Assembly: GCF_024505055.1 (NCBI RefSeq)
Contig: NZ_JANIBL010000010.1
Coordinates: 1 to 64,000 of the forward strand
Reading direction: 5' to 3'
Origin: Methylomonas rosea
GTDB taxonomy: Bacteria; Pseudomonadota; Gammaproteobacteria; Methylococcales; Methylomonadaceae
DNA: 64,000 nt
The position numbers and the translations under genes were made by a program. The notes beneath the pieces were generated by a model. That model saw only the letters and a program-made list of their open reading frames with translations, was not told where the DNA came from and made no database searches. Of the stretch, positions 26,556-35,321 are shown piece after piece; positions within the stretch are counted from its first letter, which is position 1, and each line of letters opens with the position of its first letter.

Positions 26556-29500
26556 ATGGCATTTCCCAATTACCGCTGGCTAGACTTTCCGGCGATACTC
26601 AGCTTGGCCGGGCTTTATTGCCTGTTGGCTAAAATTGTACTCACCTATTTCTCGGAAACCGGCAATGTCACCTTGGTGTGGTTTTCCAGCGGATTGGGAT
26701 TGGCCGCTTTATTGCTGAAAGGCCTTCGTTATTGGTCAGGCATATTTCTGGGCGCTTTTGCCGCCGGCTTGATGGTAGACGACTCGTTCCCACTGTCTTT
26801 TGCAATTGCAAGTGGTAACACACTGGAATCGGTAACAGCCGCCTACCTACTAAAACGCCACCAGCGTTTTTCTTTAGAATTAACCGAACCAGGCCACTTT
26901 ATCTGGTTAACCCTAACCGGCGCCGCTTGCTCGTTAATCAGTGCGGGTATTGGCCCTTGGGCTTTACATCAGGCCGGTTTCATACCATTAGCGGCTATGC
27001 CGCAATCGATTTTACATTGGTGGATGGCGGATGCTTTCGGCATTGTCACCGCCACACCCATATTATTGGTTTGGCGGAAATGGCCAAAGCAATGGTTTGC
27101 TGAAAAACGCGGCCTGGAAGCATTGCTGCTGATCATTCTGACCTTGTTCGCCGGTCAAGTAGTATTTCTCGATGCTTTCCAGCCTGTCTTTGGAAAAATC
27201 TCCCGCGGTTACTGGATGTTTCTGTTTGCCATTTGGGCCGCCCTCCGTTTCAATCGTCATGGCGTGACACTGATTGCCAGCTTGATTACCATCCAAGCGC
27301 TATTCGGAGCCGCACATCATCAGGGCTTTTTCGGCGACGACTTTGAGAAAAGCGAGTTGCTGAACCTATGGTTTTATATATTGGTACTGTCCTGGACCGG
27401 CACGACTTTGGCGCTAACCCTACACAAACAGCAACTGATTACCGCAGGACTGGCAGATAGCGAACGGCGTTTGAAGGCAATAATCGACTACTCCCCAGTA
27501 CCCCAGGCCATTTACGACGCCAAAGGCAATTTCACATTACTAAATCCGGCTTTTAACAAAGCTTTCGGTTACACGCTGGACGATATTAAAACGCTTGACG
27601 ATTGGTGGCCTAAAGCATATCCGGACCCTGTCTACCGCCGGACAATTATGGAAACCTGGCTGGCGTTGACTGATAGATCCCGTCGCACACAAAGTTTCGA
27701 AACCATCCAGGCGGAAATTAATTGTAAACACGGCGAGCGGCGTACTGTGCTTGCGGGCTCGGTATCCTTGGGCGAATCGTATGTCGGAGATAATCTGGCC
27801 ATTTTATTCGATATTACCGAGCAGCTAAAATCTGAAAAAGCGCTGACCGAATCCAATTTATTGTTGCAGACCATCCTGGAAACCTTGCCGATCCGAGTGT
27901 TCTGGAAAGACCTGGATTCTCGCTATTTGGGCTGCAACGCGCTATTTGCCGGCGATGCCGGACAACATAGCTCAAAGGATTTAATCGGGAAGAACGACCA
28001 TCAGCTCAATTGGGCTCAACAAGCGCCTATTTATCAAGCGGATGATCGCCAGGTAATCATATCGGGTACGGGCAAACTGGCTTATGAAGAGCCGCAAACC
28101 ACCCCTGACGGCAATACCATTTGGCTACGCACATCGAAAATACCCTTACGCAATTCCGATCATGAAATTATCGGGGTTTTGGGCAGCTACGAAGACATTA
28201 GCGAGAATAAAGCCCGAGAAGACGCATTGGCCCAATCGGTTTCCTTGCTAAGGGCTACCTTGGAAGCCACGGCTGACGGTATTCTGGTCGTCAGCCTCCA
28301 ACGCCAAATCGTTACTTACAACCAGCGCTTTTTTGAACTTTGGCAGTTGCCGAACACTGCGGTTGGAGAAGATAAAGACGATACAACGCTTTTGAATTTA
28401 GCCATTAAGCAGCTAAAAAACCCCGGCGAGTTTTTCGACAAAGTCCAGGAGCTCTACAATCACCCGGATCAAGAAAGTTACGACCTGATCGAATTCAGCG
28501 ACGGCCGGATTTTTGAACGCTATTCCAAGCCGCAAAGTATCGCCGACAACATTGTTGGCCGCGTATGGAGTTTTCGCGATGTCAGTAATCAATATCGTGC
28601 GGAGCAAGCATTACAACAGAAAGAATATTATCAGCGCGCATTGCTGGATAACATTCCGCATGCGATTTGGCTGAAAGATACCGAAAGTAGATTGCTGGCG
28701 GTCAACCAGGAGTTCGCCAACGTATTTGCCGCCGAAAATCCGGAAGCCTTGGTGGGCAAAAATGATTTCGACATCGCCCCACCGGAACTGGCCGAAAGTT
28801 ATCTCGCCGATGACCGCCGCGTGCTGGCTTTAAGGGATAAGTTGATAGTCGAAGAAGAAATTGTTGATCGCGGCGTACGCAAATGGTTCGAGACCTATAA
28901 AGCGCCGGTGATGGATGAGCAAGGCCAGTTGCTGGGTACAGTGGGTTTTGCCCGCGATATCAGCGAGCTGCGCAAAATCGAGGAAACCCTGAGATTGGCG
29001 GCTCTGGTTTACCACAACAGCAGCGAAGCTATGATAGTGGTGGACAGCGATAATACCATCCTCAGCGTCAACCCCGCGTTTACCACGATGACCGGCTATA
29101 CGCAGGAAGAGGTTGTCGGTAAAAATCCGCATATCCTCAGTTCCGGCGAACATGATGCGACGTTTTACCGAGAGCTATGGGCTGCGCTGGATACTACCGG
29201 CGCTTGGCGTGGAGAAATAAAAAATCGCTGTAAGGACGGCCGCCTGTTCGTCGAAGAACTGGCCATCAACACCATCTATAACGCAGAAGGCAAGCCGCAA
29301 CGCCGGGTTGCACTGTTTTCCGACATTACTCAACGCAAGCAATCCGAGGAACAAATCTGGCGGCAAGCCAACTTCGATCCGCTCACCGGTCTGCCTAATC
29401 GGCGCATGTTCCGCGACCGGCTGGAACTGGAAATCAAAAAAGCCCACCGTATGGGGCAATTGTTTGCACTGTTGTTTATCGACCTGGACCGCTTCAAGGA

Positions 29501-30647
29501 AATCAACGATACGCTGGGCCACGACATGGGCGACAACTTACTGAAGGAAACCGCGCGGCGCTTGCAGACCTGTGTGCGGGAGTCCGACACCGTGGCTCGC
29601 TTGGGCGGCGACGAATTCACGATTATCTTAAGCGAGCTGGATTGCATCGAAGTGTCCGAACCGATAGCTAAAAACCTGCTGCAAAAACTCAGTGCGCCGT
29701 TCAGCTTGGACGGCGAACTGGCTTATGTCTCCGCGAGTATCGGTATCACGTTTTATCCAAACGACAGTACCGATTTAAGCCAATTACAAAAAAATGCCGA
29801 TCAGGCCATGTACGCCGCCAAAAATCAGGGCCGTAACAACTACCGCTTCTTTACCAAAGCCTTACAGGACGCACTGGAAGCTCGCGCCGCGATGCTCGGC
29901 GACTTACGTATCGCGCTGGCCAACGCGCAGTTTTTGCTGTGCTATCAACCTATCGTCGACTTGCTGAACGGCGAAGTCCACAAAGCGGAAGCTTTGCTAC
30001 GCTGGCATCATCCAAAGCGTGGTTTGATTAGCCCGGCGGAATTCATACCGCTGGCGGAAGAAACCGGTTTAATCAGAGAAATCGGCGATTGGGTATTCGA
30101 AACCGCGGCGCGACAAGTGCAAACTTGGCGGACCGCTATCAATCCCGAATTCCAAATCAGCGTCAACAAATCGCCGGTGCAGTTCCAAAGCCCGGAGCAT
30201 GCCCCCGAAGACTGGTTCACCTATTTGGATCGACTGGGATTGTCCGGCCAAAGTATTGTGGTGGAAATTACCGAAGGCTTGCTGTTGGACGCCAATCTCG
30301 CCGTGCACAATCATTTAATGGCATTCCGCGACGCGGGCATGCAAGTAGCGATAGACGACTTCGGCACCGGCTATTCGGCACTGTCCTATCTGAAAAAATT
30401 CGACATCGATTATCTGAAGATTGACCAGTCGTTCGTCCGCAATTTATCAGCGAACTCGAACGACTATGTCCTCTGCGAAGCCATCATCGTGATGGCGCAT
30501 AAATTGGGTTTAAAAGTCATCGCGGAAGGCGTGGAAACCGAGCAGCAACGCGATTTACTGAGCGCTATCGGTTGCGATTACGGCCAGGGCTATTTGTTTG
30601 CCAAACCGCTGCCGGCGGCATTGTTCGAACAGCAATTTGGTAAATAA
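26556..30647 (+). CDS. MASE1-PAS(x5)-GGDEF-EAL cyclic-di-GMP signalling protein
   Basis: A 1363-residue inner-membrane sensor that may both make and break cyclic di-GMP. The start at 26556 is chosen; a GTG at 26544 is possible. A MASE1 domain (about 8-300; LVWFSSGLGLAALLL) spans the membrane eight or so times. Five PAS domains follow, at about 310-430, 435-555, 560-680, 690-815 and 820-940. The GGDEF domain (about 945-1105) has an intact GGDEF active site and an RESD inhibitory site five residues before it. The EAL domain (about 1115-1363) keeps EALLRW, the DDFGTGYS metal loop and the KVIAEGVE stretch. Both catalytic domains therefore look active. Confidence 0.92.
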   Translation: MAFPNYRWLDFPAILSLAGLYCLLAKIVLTYFSETGNVTLVWFSSGLGLAALLLKGLRYWSGIFLGAFAAGLMVDDSFPLSFAIASGNTLESVTAAYLLKRHQRFSLELTEPGHFIWLTLTGAACSLISAGIGPWALHQAGFIPLAAMPQSILHWWMADAFGIVTATPILLVWRKWPKQWFAEKRGLEALLLIILTLFAGQVVFLDAFQPVFGKISRGYWMFLFAIWAALRFNRHGVTLIASLITIQALFGAAHHQGFFGDDFEKSELLNLWFYILVLSWTGTTLALTLHKQQLITAGLADSERRLKAIIDYSPVPQAIYDAKGNFTLLNPAFNKAFGYTLDDIKTLDDWWPKAYPDPVYRRTIMETWLALTDRSRRTQSFETIQAEINCKHGERRTVLAGSVSLGESYVGDNLAILFDITEQLKSEKALTESNLLLQTILETLPIRVFWKDLDSRYLGCNALFAGDAGQHSSKDLIGKNDHQLNWAQQAPIYQADDRQVIISGTGKLAYEEPQTTPDGNTIWLRTSKIPLRNSDHEIIGVLGSYEDISENKAREDALAQSVSLLRATLEATADGILVVSLQRQIVTYNQRFFELWQLPNTAVGEDKDDTTLLNLAIKQLKNPGEFFDKVQELYNHPDQESYDLIEFSDGRIFERYSKPQSIADNIVGRVWSFRDVSNQYRAEQALQQKEYYQRALLDNIPHAIWLKDTESRLLAVNQEFANVFAAENPEALVGKNDFDIAPPELAESYLADDRRVLALRDKLIVEEEIVDRGVRKWFETYKAPVMDEQGQLLGTVGFARDISELRKIEETLRLAALVYHNSSEAMIVVDSDNTILSVNPAFTTMTGYTQEEVVGKNPHILSSGEHDATFYRELWAALDTTGAWRGEIKNRCKDGRLFVEELAINTIYNAEGKPQRRVALFSDITQRKQSEEQIWRQANFDPLTGLPNRRMFRDRLELEIKKAHRMGQLFALLFIDLDRFKEINDTLGHDMGDNLLKETARRLQTCVRESDTVARLGGDEFTIILSELDCIEVSEPIAKNLLQKLSAPFSLDGELAYVSASIGITFYPNDSTDLSQLQKNADQAMYAAKNQGRNNYRFFTKALQDALEARAAMLGDLRIALANAQFLLCYQPIVDLLNGEVHKAEALLRWHHPKRGLISPAEFIPLAEETGLIREIGDWVFETAARQVQTWRTAINPEFQISVNKSPVQFQSPEHAPEDWFTYLDRLGLSGQSIVVEITEGLLLDANLAVHNHLMAFRDAGMQVAIDDFGTGYSALSYLKKFDIDYLKIDQSFVRNLSANSNDYVLCEAIIVMAHKLGLKVIAEGVETEQQRDLLSAIGCDYGQGYLFAKPLPAALFEQQFGK

Positions 30648-30714
30648 AGATAGCGGACTCCCATCGCTCGCCGACGCCAATGCAGTATTGACCTGACACT
30701 TTGTTATCGCACTC

Positions 30715-30751
30715 GCTCCCGCGCAGGCGGGAGCCCGGTGGCTACACCGGC
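30715..30751. terminator. Tandem hairpins between convergent genes
   Basis: Two adjacent stems, GCTCCCGC/GCGGGAGC (loop GCAG) and CCGGTG/CACCGG (loop GCTA), lie in the 199-base space between the GGDEF-EAL gene and rnd. No U-tract follows on either strand. A terminator or a REP-like extragenic palindrome both fit. Confidence 0.4.
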
Positions 30752-30846
30752 TTTCGGTTTATGCAGAAATGCCGGCCACAGAGATCTTATTGACGGGTTG
30801 ATACATCAGCAGTATCGGGCGAGTTTACCGTCCCATTCGCTGCATC

Positions 30847-31995
30847 CTAAACCGGACTAATCACCACGCCATCAGGCTTCAAGCTCAAGGTAAAGTCGCC
30901 GCGCAATAAGCCCTGCAACTCCCGGCCGGCCATGTTGTAACGCCAGCCATGCAACAACAGGCAATCCTCGTCGCCGGACAGTAATAGTTCCAAATCCTTG
31001 CGGGTAGCCAAGATGATGGGATTCAGGGAATTTTCCTCGGCGCGAATTCTGACCACTGCGCTGAGTACATCCAGTATCGCTTCATGCTGCTGGGTTTTCT
31101 TGCCGGCTTGATCTTTTTCAGCCAGGGGTTTGGGCGGACGTTGTTTGGCGCTATCGATCAATTCGCAAATCGTTTTGCCGTAACGATTGACGGTACGGTC
31201 GTTGATGTTACGAATCTTAGCTAGATCGGCCAAGGTCACGGGTTGCAATTTGCCCAGTTCCAGCAGCAAATCGTCCTGCAACAGCCAACTGCGCGGTTTA
31301 TTTTCTTGCTGCGCGGTACGTTCGCGCCATTCGGTCAGGCTTTGCATGATGGACAATTGCTTGCCGGTCAGTTTGTTTTTGCCGCGAATCTTCAACCAGG
31401 CATTTTCCGGCGATAATTGGTACAACTCCGGATCGTTCAACAAGGCAAAATCGCTCTCCAACCAGCTTGAGCGCCCCAATTTCTCGAGTTGCTCGCACAT
31501 GATTTTGTAGATCTTGCACAGGTAAATCACATCGTCGGCGGCATACTGAATTTGATCCTCGCTCAAGGGCCGTTCCGACCAGTCGGTACGAGTATGCGCC
31601 TTGCTGAGATTGACGTTCAGAAAGCTGGACACCAGCATTGCATAACCCGGGTTTTCCTGAAAACCCAGCAGCGGCGCGGCTATTTGGGTATCGAAAATCG
31701 GCCCGGGAATTTTGCCGGTAATCTGGTAAAAAATTTCCAGATCCTGCCGGCAGGAATGCAACACTTTGACAATATTGGGATTGTAAATTGCCTCTAACAA
31801 CGGGGTTAAATCGGCTATCGCCAAGGGATCGACACAAGCCACCCAGCCCGGCGCGGCTATTTGCAATAAACAAAATTTGGGGTAATAGGTTTTTTCGCGG
31901 AGAAATTCGGTGTCCAGAGCTATCCATGGCTCCTGGCTGATTAGTTGGCAAAGGCTATCGAGTTGATCCGGGCGGTTAATATATTGAATAGTCAT
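30847..31995 (-). CDS. rnd: Ribonuclease D
   Basis: A 3'-5' exoribonuclease that trims tRNA and other small RNA ends. The 382 residues have the DEDDy nuclease domain (ALDTEF, SCRQDLEIF, FDTQIAAPLLG, YAADDVIYL) and then an HRDC domain (about 210-290; QLSIMQSLTEWRERTAQQ ... LLELGKLQPVTLADLAKI). The C-terminal part is likely a second HRDC-like domain, as in E. coli RNase D. It is convergent with the upstream GGDEF-EAL gene and has no operon partner. Confidence 0.94.
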   Translation of the reverse strand: MTIQYINRPDQLDSLCQLISQEPWIALDTEFLREKTYYPKFCLLQIAAPGWVACVDPLAIADLTPLLEAIYNPNIVKVLHSCRQDLEIFYQITGKIPGPIFDTQIAAPLLGFQENPGYAMLVSSFLNVNLSKAHTRTDWSERPLSEDQIQYAADDVIYLCKIYKIMCEQLEKLGRSSWLESDFALLNDPELYQLSPENAWLKIRGKNKLTGKQLSIMQSLTEWRERTAQQENKPRSWLLQDDLLLELGKLQPVTLADLAKIRNINDRTVNRYGKTICELIDSAKQRPPKPLAEKDQAGKKTQQHEAILDVLSAVVRIRAEENSLNPIILATRKDLELLLSGDEDCLLLHGWRYNMAGRELQGLLRGDFTLSLKPDGVVISPV

Positions 31996-32091
31996 AGTCG
32001 CTATGGCAATTAACAGGGCTTGCCGAAAAACGGCGTGACTGCGTATTTTACCCCGTCGGGACGTTATTGACTTAAATATTCCCGACTAGTG

Positions 32092-32269
32092 AGCTGCTTC
32101 AGCTGAATCAAAAATCCCGCCATGCCCGCGGGGAAGCGAGCATCCAGTGCCATGAATGGTAAGCATCGAGACCCCTGCACGCTGGATTTCCGCATTCCCC
32201 TTGTGCCCCACAGACGATATGCCGAAATGACAGTTTTGACGATGTGCGAGGCATGCCGCTGAAGCAGCT
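32092..32269. repeat. Small inverted-repeat element (MITE-like candidate)
   Basis: AGCTGCTTCAGC at 32092-32103 is repeated in perfect inversion as GCTGAAGCAGCT at 32258-32269, enclosing about 154 bases. The inside is not gene-like, and includes the imperfect inverted pair ATCCAGTGCC / CACGCTGGAT. Size and structure fit a non-autonomous miniature element or an intergenic repeat unit. No target-site duplication was confirmed. Confidence 0.5.
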
Positions 32270-32402
32270 TGCAATTAGAAATATTCCAAAATTTGCCGAC
32301 CCGATGCGAAACAGGAATTTTTCCTTTTTATTTCCAGGAATGGAACCCCCGGCCCAGCTTGTTTACCATGCCGCTTTTGTTTTGTATTACTCAGGTAAAG
32401 TT

Positions 32403-34730
32403 ATGAAAAAAGTTGCGCTAGGTGTGCTGCCATTGTTCAGCATGCTGCCCTTAGCCGAAGCCATAGCCGCGGAAGTCGCGACTAATCTGGAGGAAGTGGA
32501 GGTCGTGGCGGTAACGCCTTTACAATTCGGCGGCGTCGATATCAATAAAATTCCGGCGAATGTACAAACCGTGTCAGCCGAAAAATTGCAAGAAGCCCAA
32601 GCCCTGTCTTTGGCGGACTACATGAACCGCTACCTAGGCAGCGTGAATATCAACGATGCGCAAAACAACCCCTTGCAACCGGATGTGCAATACCGCGGCT
32701 TCAGTGCTTCGCCGTTAATGGGTTTACCGCAAGGTCTGGCTACGTATGTTAACGGTATTCGTTTCAATGAGCCCTTCGGCGACATGATCAATTGGGATTT
32801 AATCCCCAGCGGCGCCATCGACAATATGAGTTTACAGCCGGCATCGAATCCGGCGTTTGGTTTGAACGCCTTGGGCGGCTCGATCAACATCAACACCAAG
32901 ACCGGATTCTCGGCGCCCGGCCATAGTTTCGAGGCCCAAGGCGGCTCTTGGGACCGTCATTCCGAAGAGGTCACCAGCGGTTGGAACAACGGGACCTGGG
33001 GCTATTTCCTGGACGCCAAGTATTTCAACGAAAAAGGCTGGCGCGCACATTCGCCTAGCGAAGCCAAGCAAGGCTTCGGCACCTTGAGCTGGCGCGGCGT
33101 TAAATCTGGCCTGGATTTAAGCATCGCCGGCAGCGACAACACTTTGCGCGGCAATGGCGCCCTACCCCAGGAAATGCTGGCATTCGGCCGCGATCAAGTA
33201 TTTACGCATCCTGACATCACCCGTAACCGGATGATGCTGGTATCGTTGGCCGGCGATACCTGGTTAAACAACCAAAATCAGTTATCGGGCACCATGTATT
33301 ATCGGCGTAATAAGATCGGCACGTATAACGGCGATGGTAGCGAGTTTGGCGAATGTATTGACGAAGGCGCTGGCGAAGACGACTTTTTGTGTGCAGAATC
33401 CGGCGGCGAGTTGGACGATGAGGGCTTGTTCGACCTCGGCGGCAATAATATAGCCGCCTCACCAGCGGTCGAGGGCGGCACCATCAACACCTCCAGCACG
33501 CTGCAACAATCGTTCGGTTTCGCCTTGCAAAACGCTTTCGACCACAAAATATTCGGCCGCAACAACCACCTGGTAGGCGGAGCCAGTTTCGACTACGGTA
33601 ACGCCCGCTATCATGCCGACACCCAGCTTGGTTCGTTAACCGCCGACCGAGGAGTTTCCGGGGGCGGGGTATTGCTGCAAGATGCGCATGTCCGTCTGAC
33701 TACCGAGACCGATCACTACGGGGTGTTTTTAACCGACACCTATTCACTGACGGACAAGTTGGATCTGACCGTATCCGGCCGTTACAACCAGTCGCATATC
33801 AAATTGCGCGACCATTACGGCAACGACCTGAATGGCTCTCATTCCTTTGATCGTTTCAATCCGGCGGCGGGATTGACGTACGCCTTTATGCCGGAATTGA
33901 CTTTTTACGGTAACTACAGCGAATCGTCGCGCGTGCCGACACCGATGGAGTTAAGCTGCGCCAACCCTGATGACCCGTGCCGTTTGCCTAATGCCTTCGT
34001 ATCCGATCCGCCTCTAAAACAAGTCGTCGCCAATACCTTCGAAACCGGTGTGCGTGGCCGTTTAAAAAACCTGCTGCCGGGCTATATGGACTGGAATTTG
34101 GCTTTATTCCGCACCATCAACAATAACGACATCATTTTCAAAAGTACCGGCGGCGTCGGCAGCAATGTCGGTTATTTCGACAATGTCGGCTCTACATTAC
34201 GGCAAGGTGTGGAAGCGGGGTTGTCGGGTAATTTTTACGAGCGCTGGCGCTGGTCTAGCCATTACACCTATATCGATGCCAGCTTCGAAACCCCGTTTCT
34301 GGGCAGCAGTCCTAACAACCCTATGAATGACGGCGGGAATATTCAAGTGAACGGTGGCGATAAAATTCCCGGCATTCCCGCCCATCAGTTCAAGTTCAGC
34401 ACCGACTTCGACATTGTCTCCGCCTGGACTTTGGGAATGGATATGAATTACAACAGCTCGCAATATCTGCGCGGCGACGAAGCCAATTTGACCGCTAAGC
34501 TACCCGGATTCGTAGTATTTAATTTACGTAGCGAATATCGCTTCAACAAAAACGTCGCTCTGTTCGGTAAAGTAAGCAACTTGTTCGACCGTCAATATGC
34601 CAATTTCGGCACGTGGGGCAATACTGGCGATGTGCTCGACGGCGTGGGATTGCCTGGCGACCAACAAAGTCGCTTTGTTGGTGTAGGCGCTCCGCGCGCG
34701 GCCTGGATAGGTATTCGACTGACGATGTAG
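32403..34730 (+). CDS. TonB-dependent outer-membrane receptor
   Basis: A 775-residue outer-membrane transporter. The ATG at 32403 follows CAGGTAA and begins a signal peptide (MKKVALGVLPLFSMLPLAEAIAA); an earlier in-frame start lies in the repeat element. The plug domain (about 45-170) shows IPANVQTVSAEKLQEAQ, VQYRGFSASP, TYVNGIRFNEPFGDMINWDL and the ASNPAFGLNALGGSININT block. The barrel follows and ends in the aromatic-type strand RAAWIGIRLTM. An acidic, cysteine-bearing extracellular loop (ECIDEGAGEDDFLC) is notable. Members of this subgroup take up siderophores or other ligands; the ligand cannot be named and no TonB gene is near. Confidence 0.9.
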   Translation: MKKVALGVLPLFSMLPLAEAIAAEVATNLEEVEVVAVTPLQFGGVDINKIPANVQTVSAEKLQEAQALSLADYMNRYLGSVNINDAQNNPLQPDVQYRGFSASPLMGLPQGLATYVNGIRFNEPFGDMINWDLIPSGAIDNMSLQPASNPAFGLNALGGSININTKTGFSAPGHSFEAQGGSWDRHSEEVTSGWNNGTWGYFLDAKYFNEKGWRAHSPSEAKQGFGTLSWRGVKSGLDLSIAGSDNTLRGNGALPQEMLAFGRDQVFTHPDITRNRMMLVSLAGDTWLNNQNQLSGTMYYRRNKIGTYNGDGSEFGECIDEGAGEDDFLCAESGGELDDEGLFDLGGNNIAASPAVEGGTINTSSTLQQSFGFALQNAFDHKIFGRNNHLVGGASFDYGNARYHADTQLGSLTADRGVSGGGVLLQDAHVRLTTETDHYGVFLTDTYSLTDKLDLTVSGRYNQSHIKLRDHYGNDLNGSHSFDRFNPAAGLTYAFMPELTFYGNYSESSRVPTPMELSCANPDDPCRLPNAFVSDPPLKQVVANTFETGVRGRLKNLLPGYMDWNLALFRTINNNDIIFKSTGGVGSNVGYFDNVGSTLRQGVEAGLSGNFYERWRWSSHYTYIDASFETPFLGSSPNNPMNDGGNIQVNGGDKIPGIPAHQFKFSTDFDIVSAWTLGMDMNYNSSQYLRGDEANLTAKLPGFVVFNLRSEYRFNKNVALFGKVSNLFDRQYANFGTWGNTGDVLDGVGLPGDQQSRFVGVGAPRAAWIGIRLTM

Positions 34731-34751
34731 GCCACGCTTACGCTTAGCCGC

Positions 34752-34783
34752 AGGAAAACGGCTGATGTCTTAGCCGTTTTCCT
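34752..34783. terminator. Long hairpin between convergent genes
   Basis: A perfect 12-base-pair stem, AGGAAAACGGCT with AGCCGTTTTCCT, closes an eight-base loop 22 bases after the receptor stop. It overlaps the last codons of the minus-strand gene that ends at 34770. Neither strand has a U-tract after it; a bidirectional terminator is the likely role. Confidence 0.5.
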
Positions 34784-35315
34784 CGTCTAGTTGATTGTTG
34801 TTACGGGTCTGTCTGAATTTATTCGGCTTGATGCGTTTGATATTGAGGCGATGCGGTCCTATGGACGCTTCGGTCAATAACTGAAAAATATCCGCCGGCA
34901 TGCCGTCCGGCAACTCCACCAGTGTATGGGTATCGCGAATGTCGATACGCCCGATGCGCTTTTTATCTACACCGGACTCTTCAACCAATACCGCCTGAAT
35001 ATCGTCACGGCTAACCTGATGCTGACTACCGACGGCCAGGCGATAACGCACCATTTTGCCGTTTGCATGCGGACCGCGACTGTGAGGCTGCGGTAGAGGG
35101 ACCAACAGCTTGGGCTGTTGTGTATGGGCCGGATACAAGTTTGGTTGGCTCAAATAAACCAAGGCCGCAGCGCAAGTCAGTAGATCTATATCCAATTCGG
35201 CAGCGGTACGTTGAATCAACTCCCGATGCAGGGTCAGGTCTTCTTCGGTGACGATGCGCTGCAAGCGTCTTTTAAACTTGTCTTCCTTACGACTTTCGAC
35301 AGAGAAAGCGTTCAT
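34770..35315 (-). CDS. Free-standing DbpA/DeaD-type RNA-binding domain protein
   Basis: A 181-residue basic protein. Residues about 88-162 match the DbpA RNA-binding domain found at the C-terminus of DEAD-box helicases DbpA and DeaD (MVRYRLAVGSQHQVSRDDIQ, GRIDIRDTHTLVELP). The preceding part (DLTLHRELIQRTAAELDIDL, LTCAAALVYLSQ) resembles the segment that links DeaD's helicase core to that domain. No helicase motif is present, yet the protein has its own ATG, and is six bases downstream of surA. It is either a helicase remnant or a stand-alone RNA-binding regulator; an open frame of full domain length favours function. Confidence 0.8.
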   Translation of the reverse strand: MNAFSVESRKEDKFKRRLQRIVTEEDLTLHRELIQRTAAELDIDLLTCAAALVYLSQPNLYPAHTQQPKLLVPLPQPHSRGPHANGKMVRYRLAVGSQHQVSRDDIQAVLVEESGVDKKRIGRIDIRDTHTLVELPDGMPADIFQLLTEASIGPHRLNIKRIKPNKFRQTRNNNQLDEENG

Positions 35316-35321
35316 GTTCCC

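Noticed and set aside
30715..30751. CRISPR repeat or tRNA-like structure
   Set aside because: Only two unrelated stems are present, with no repeated spacing and no cloverleaf.
32086..32274. A 62-residue minus-strand frame upstream of the TonB receptor
   Set aside because: It lies wholly in the inverted-repeat element and its composition is not protein-like.
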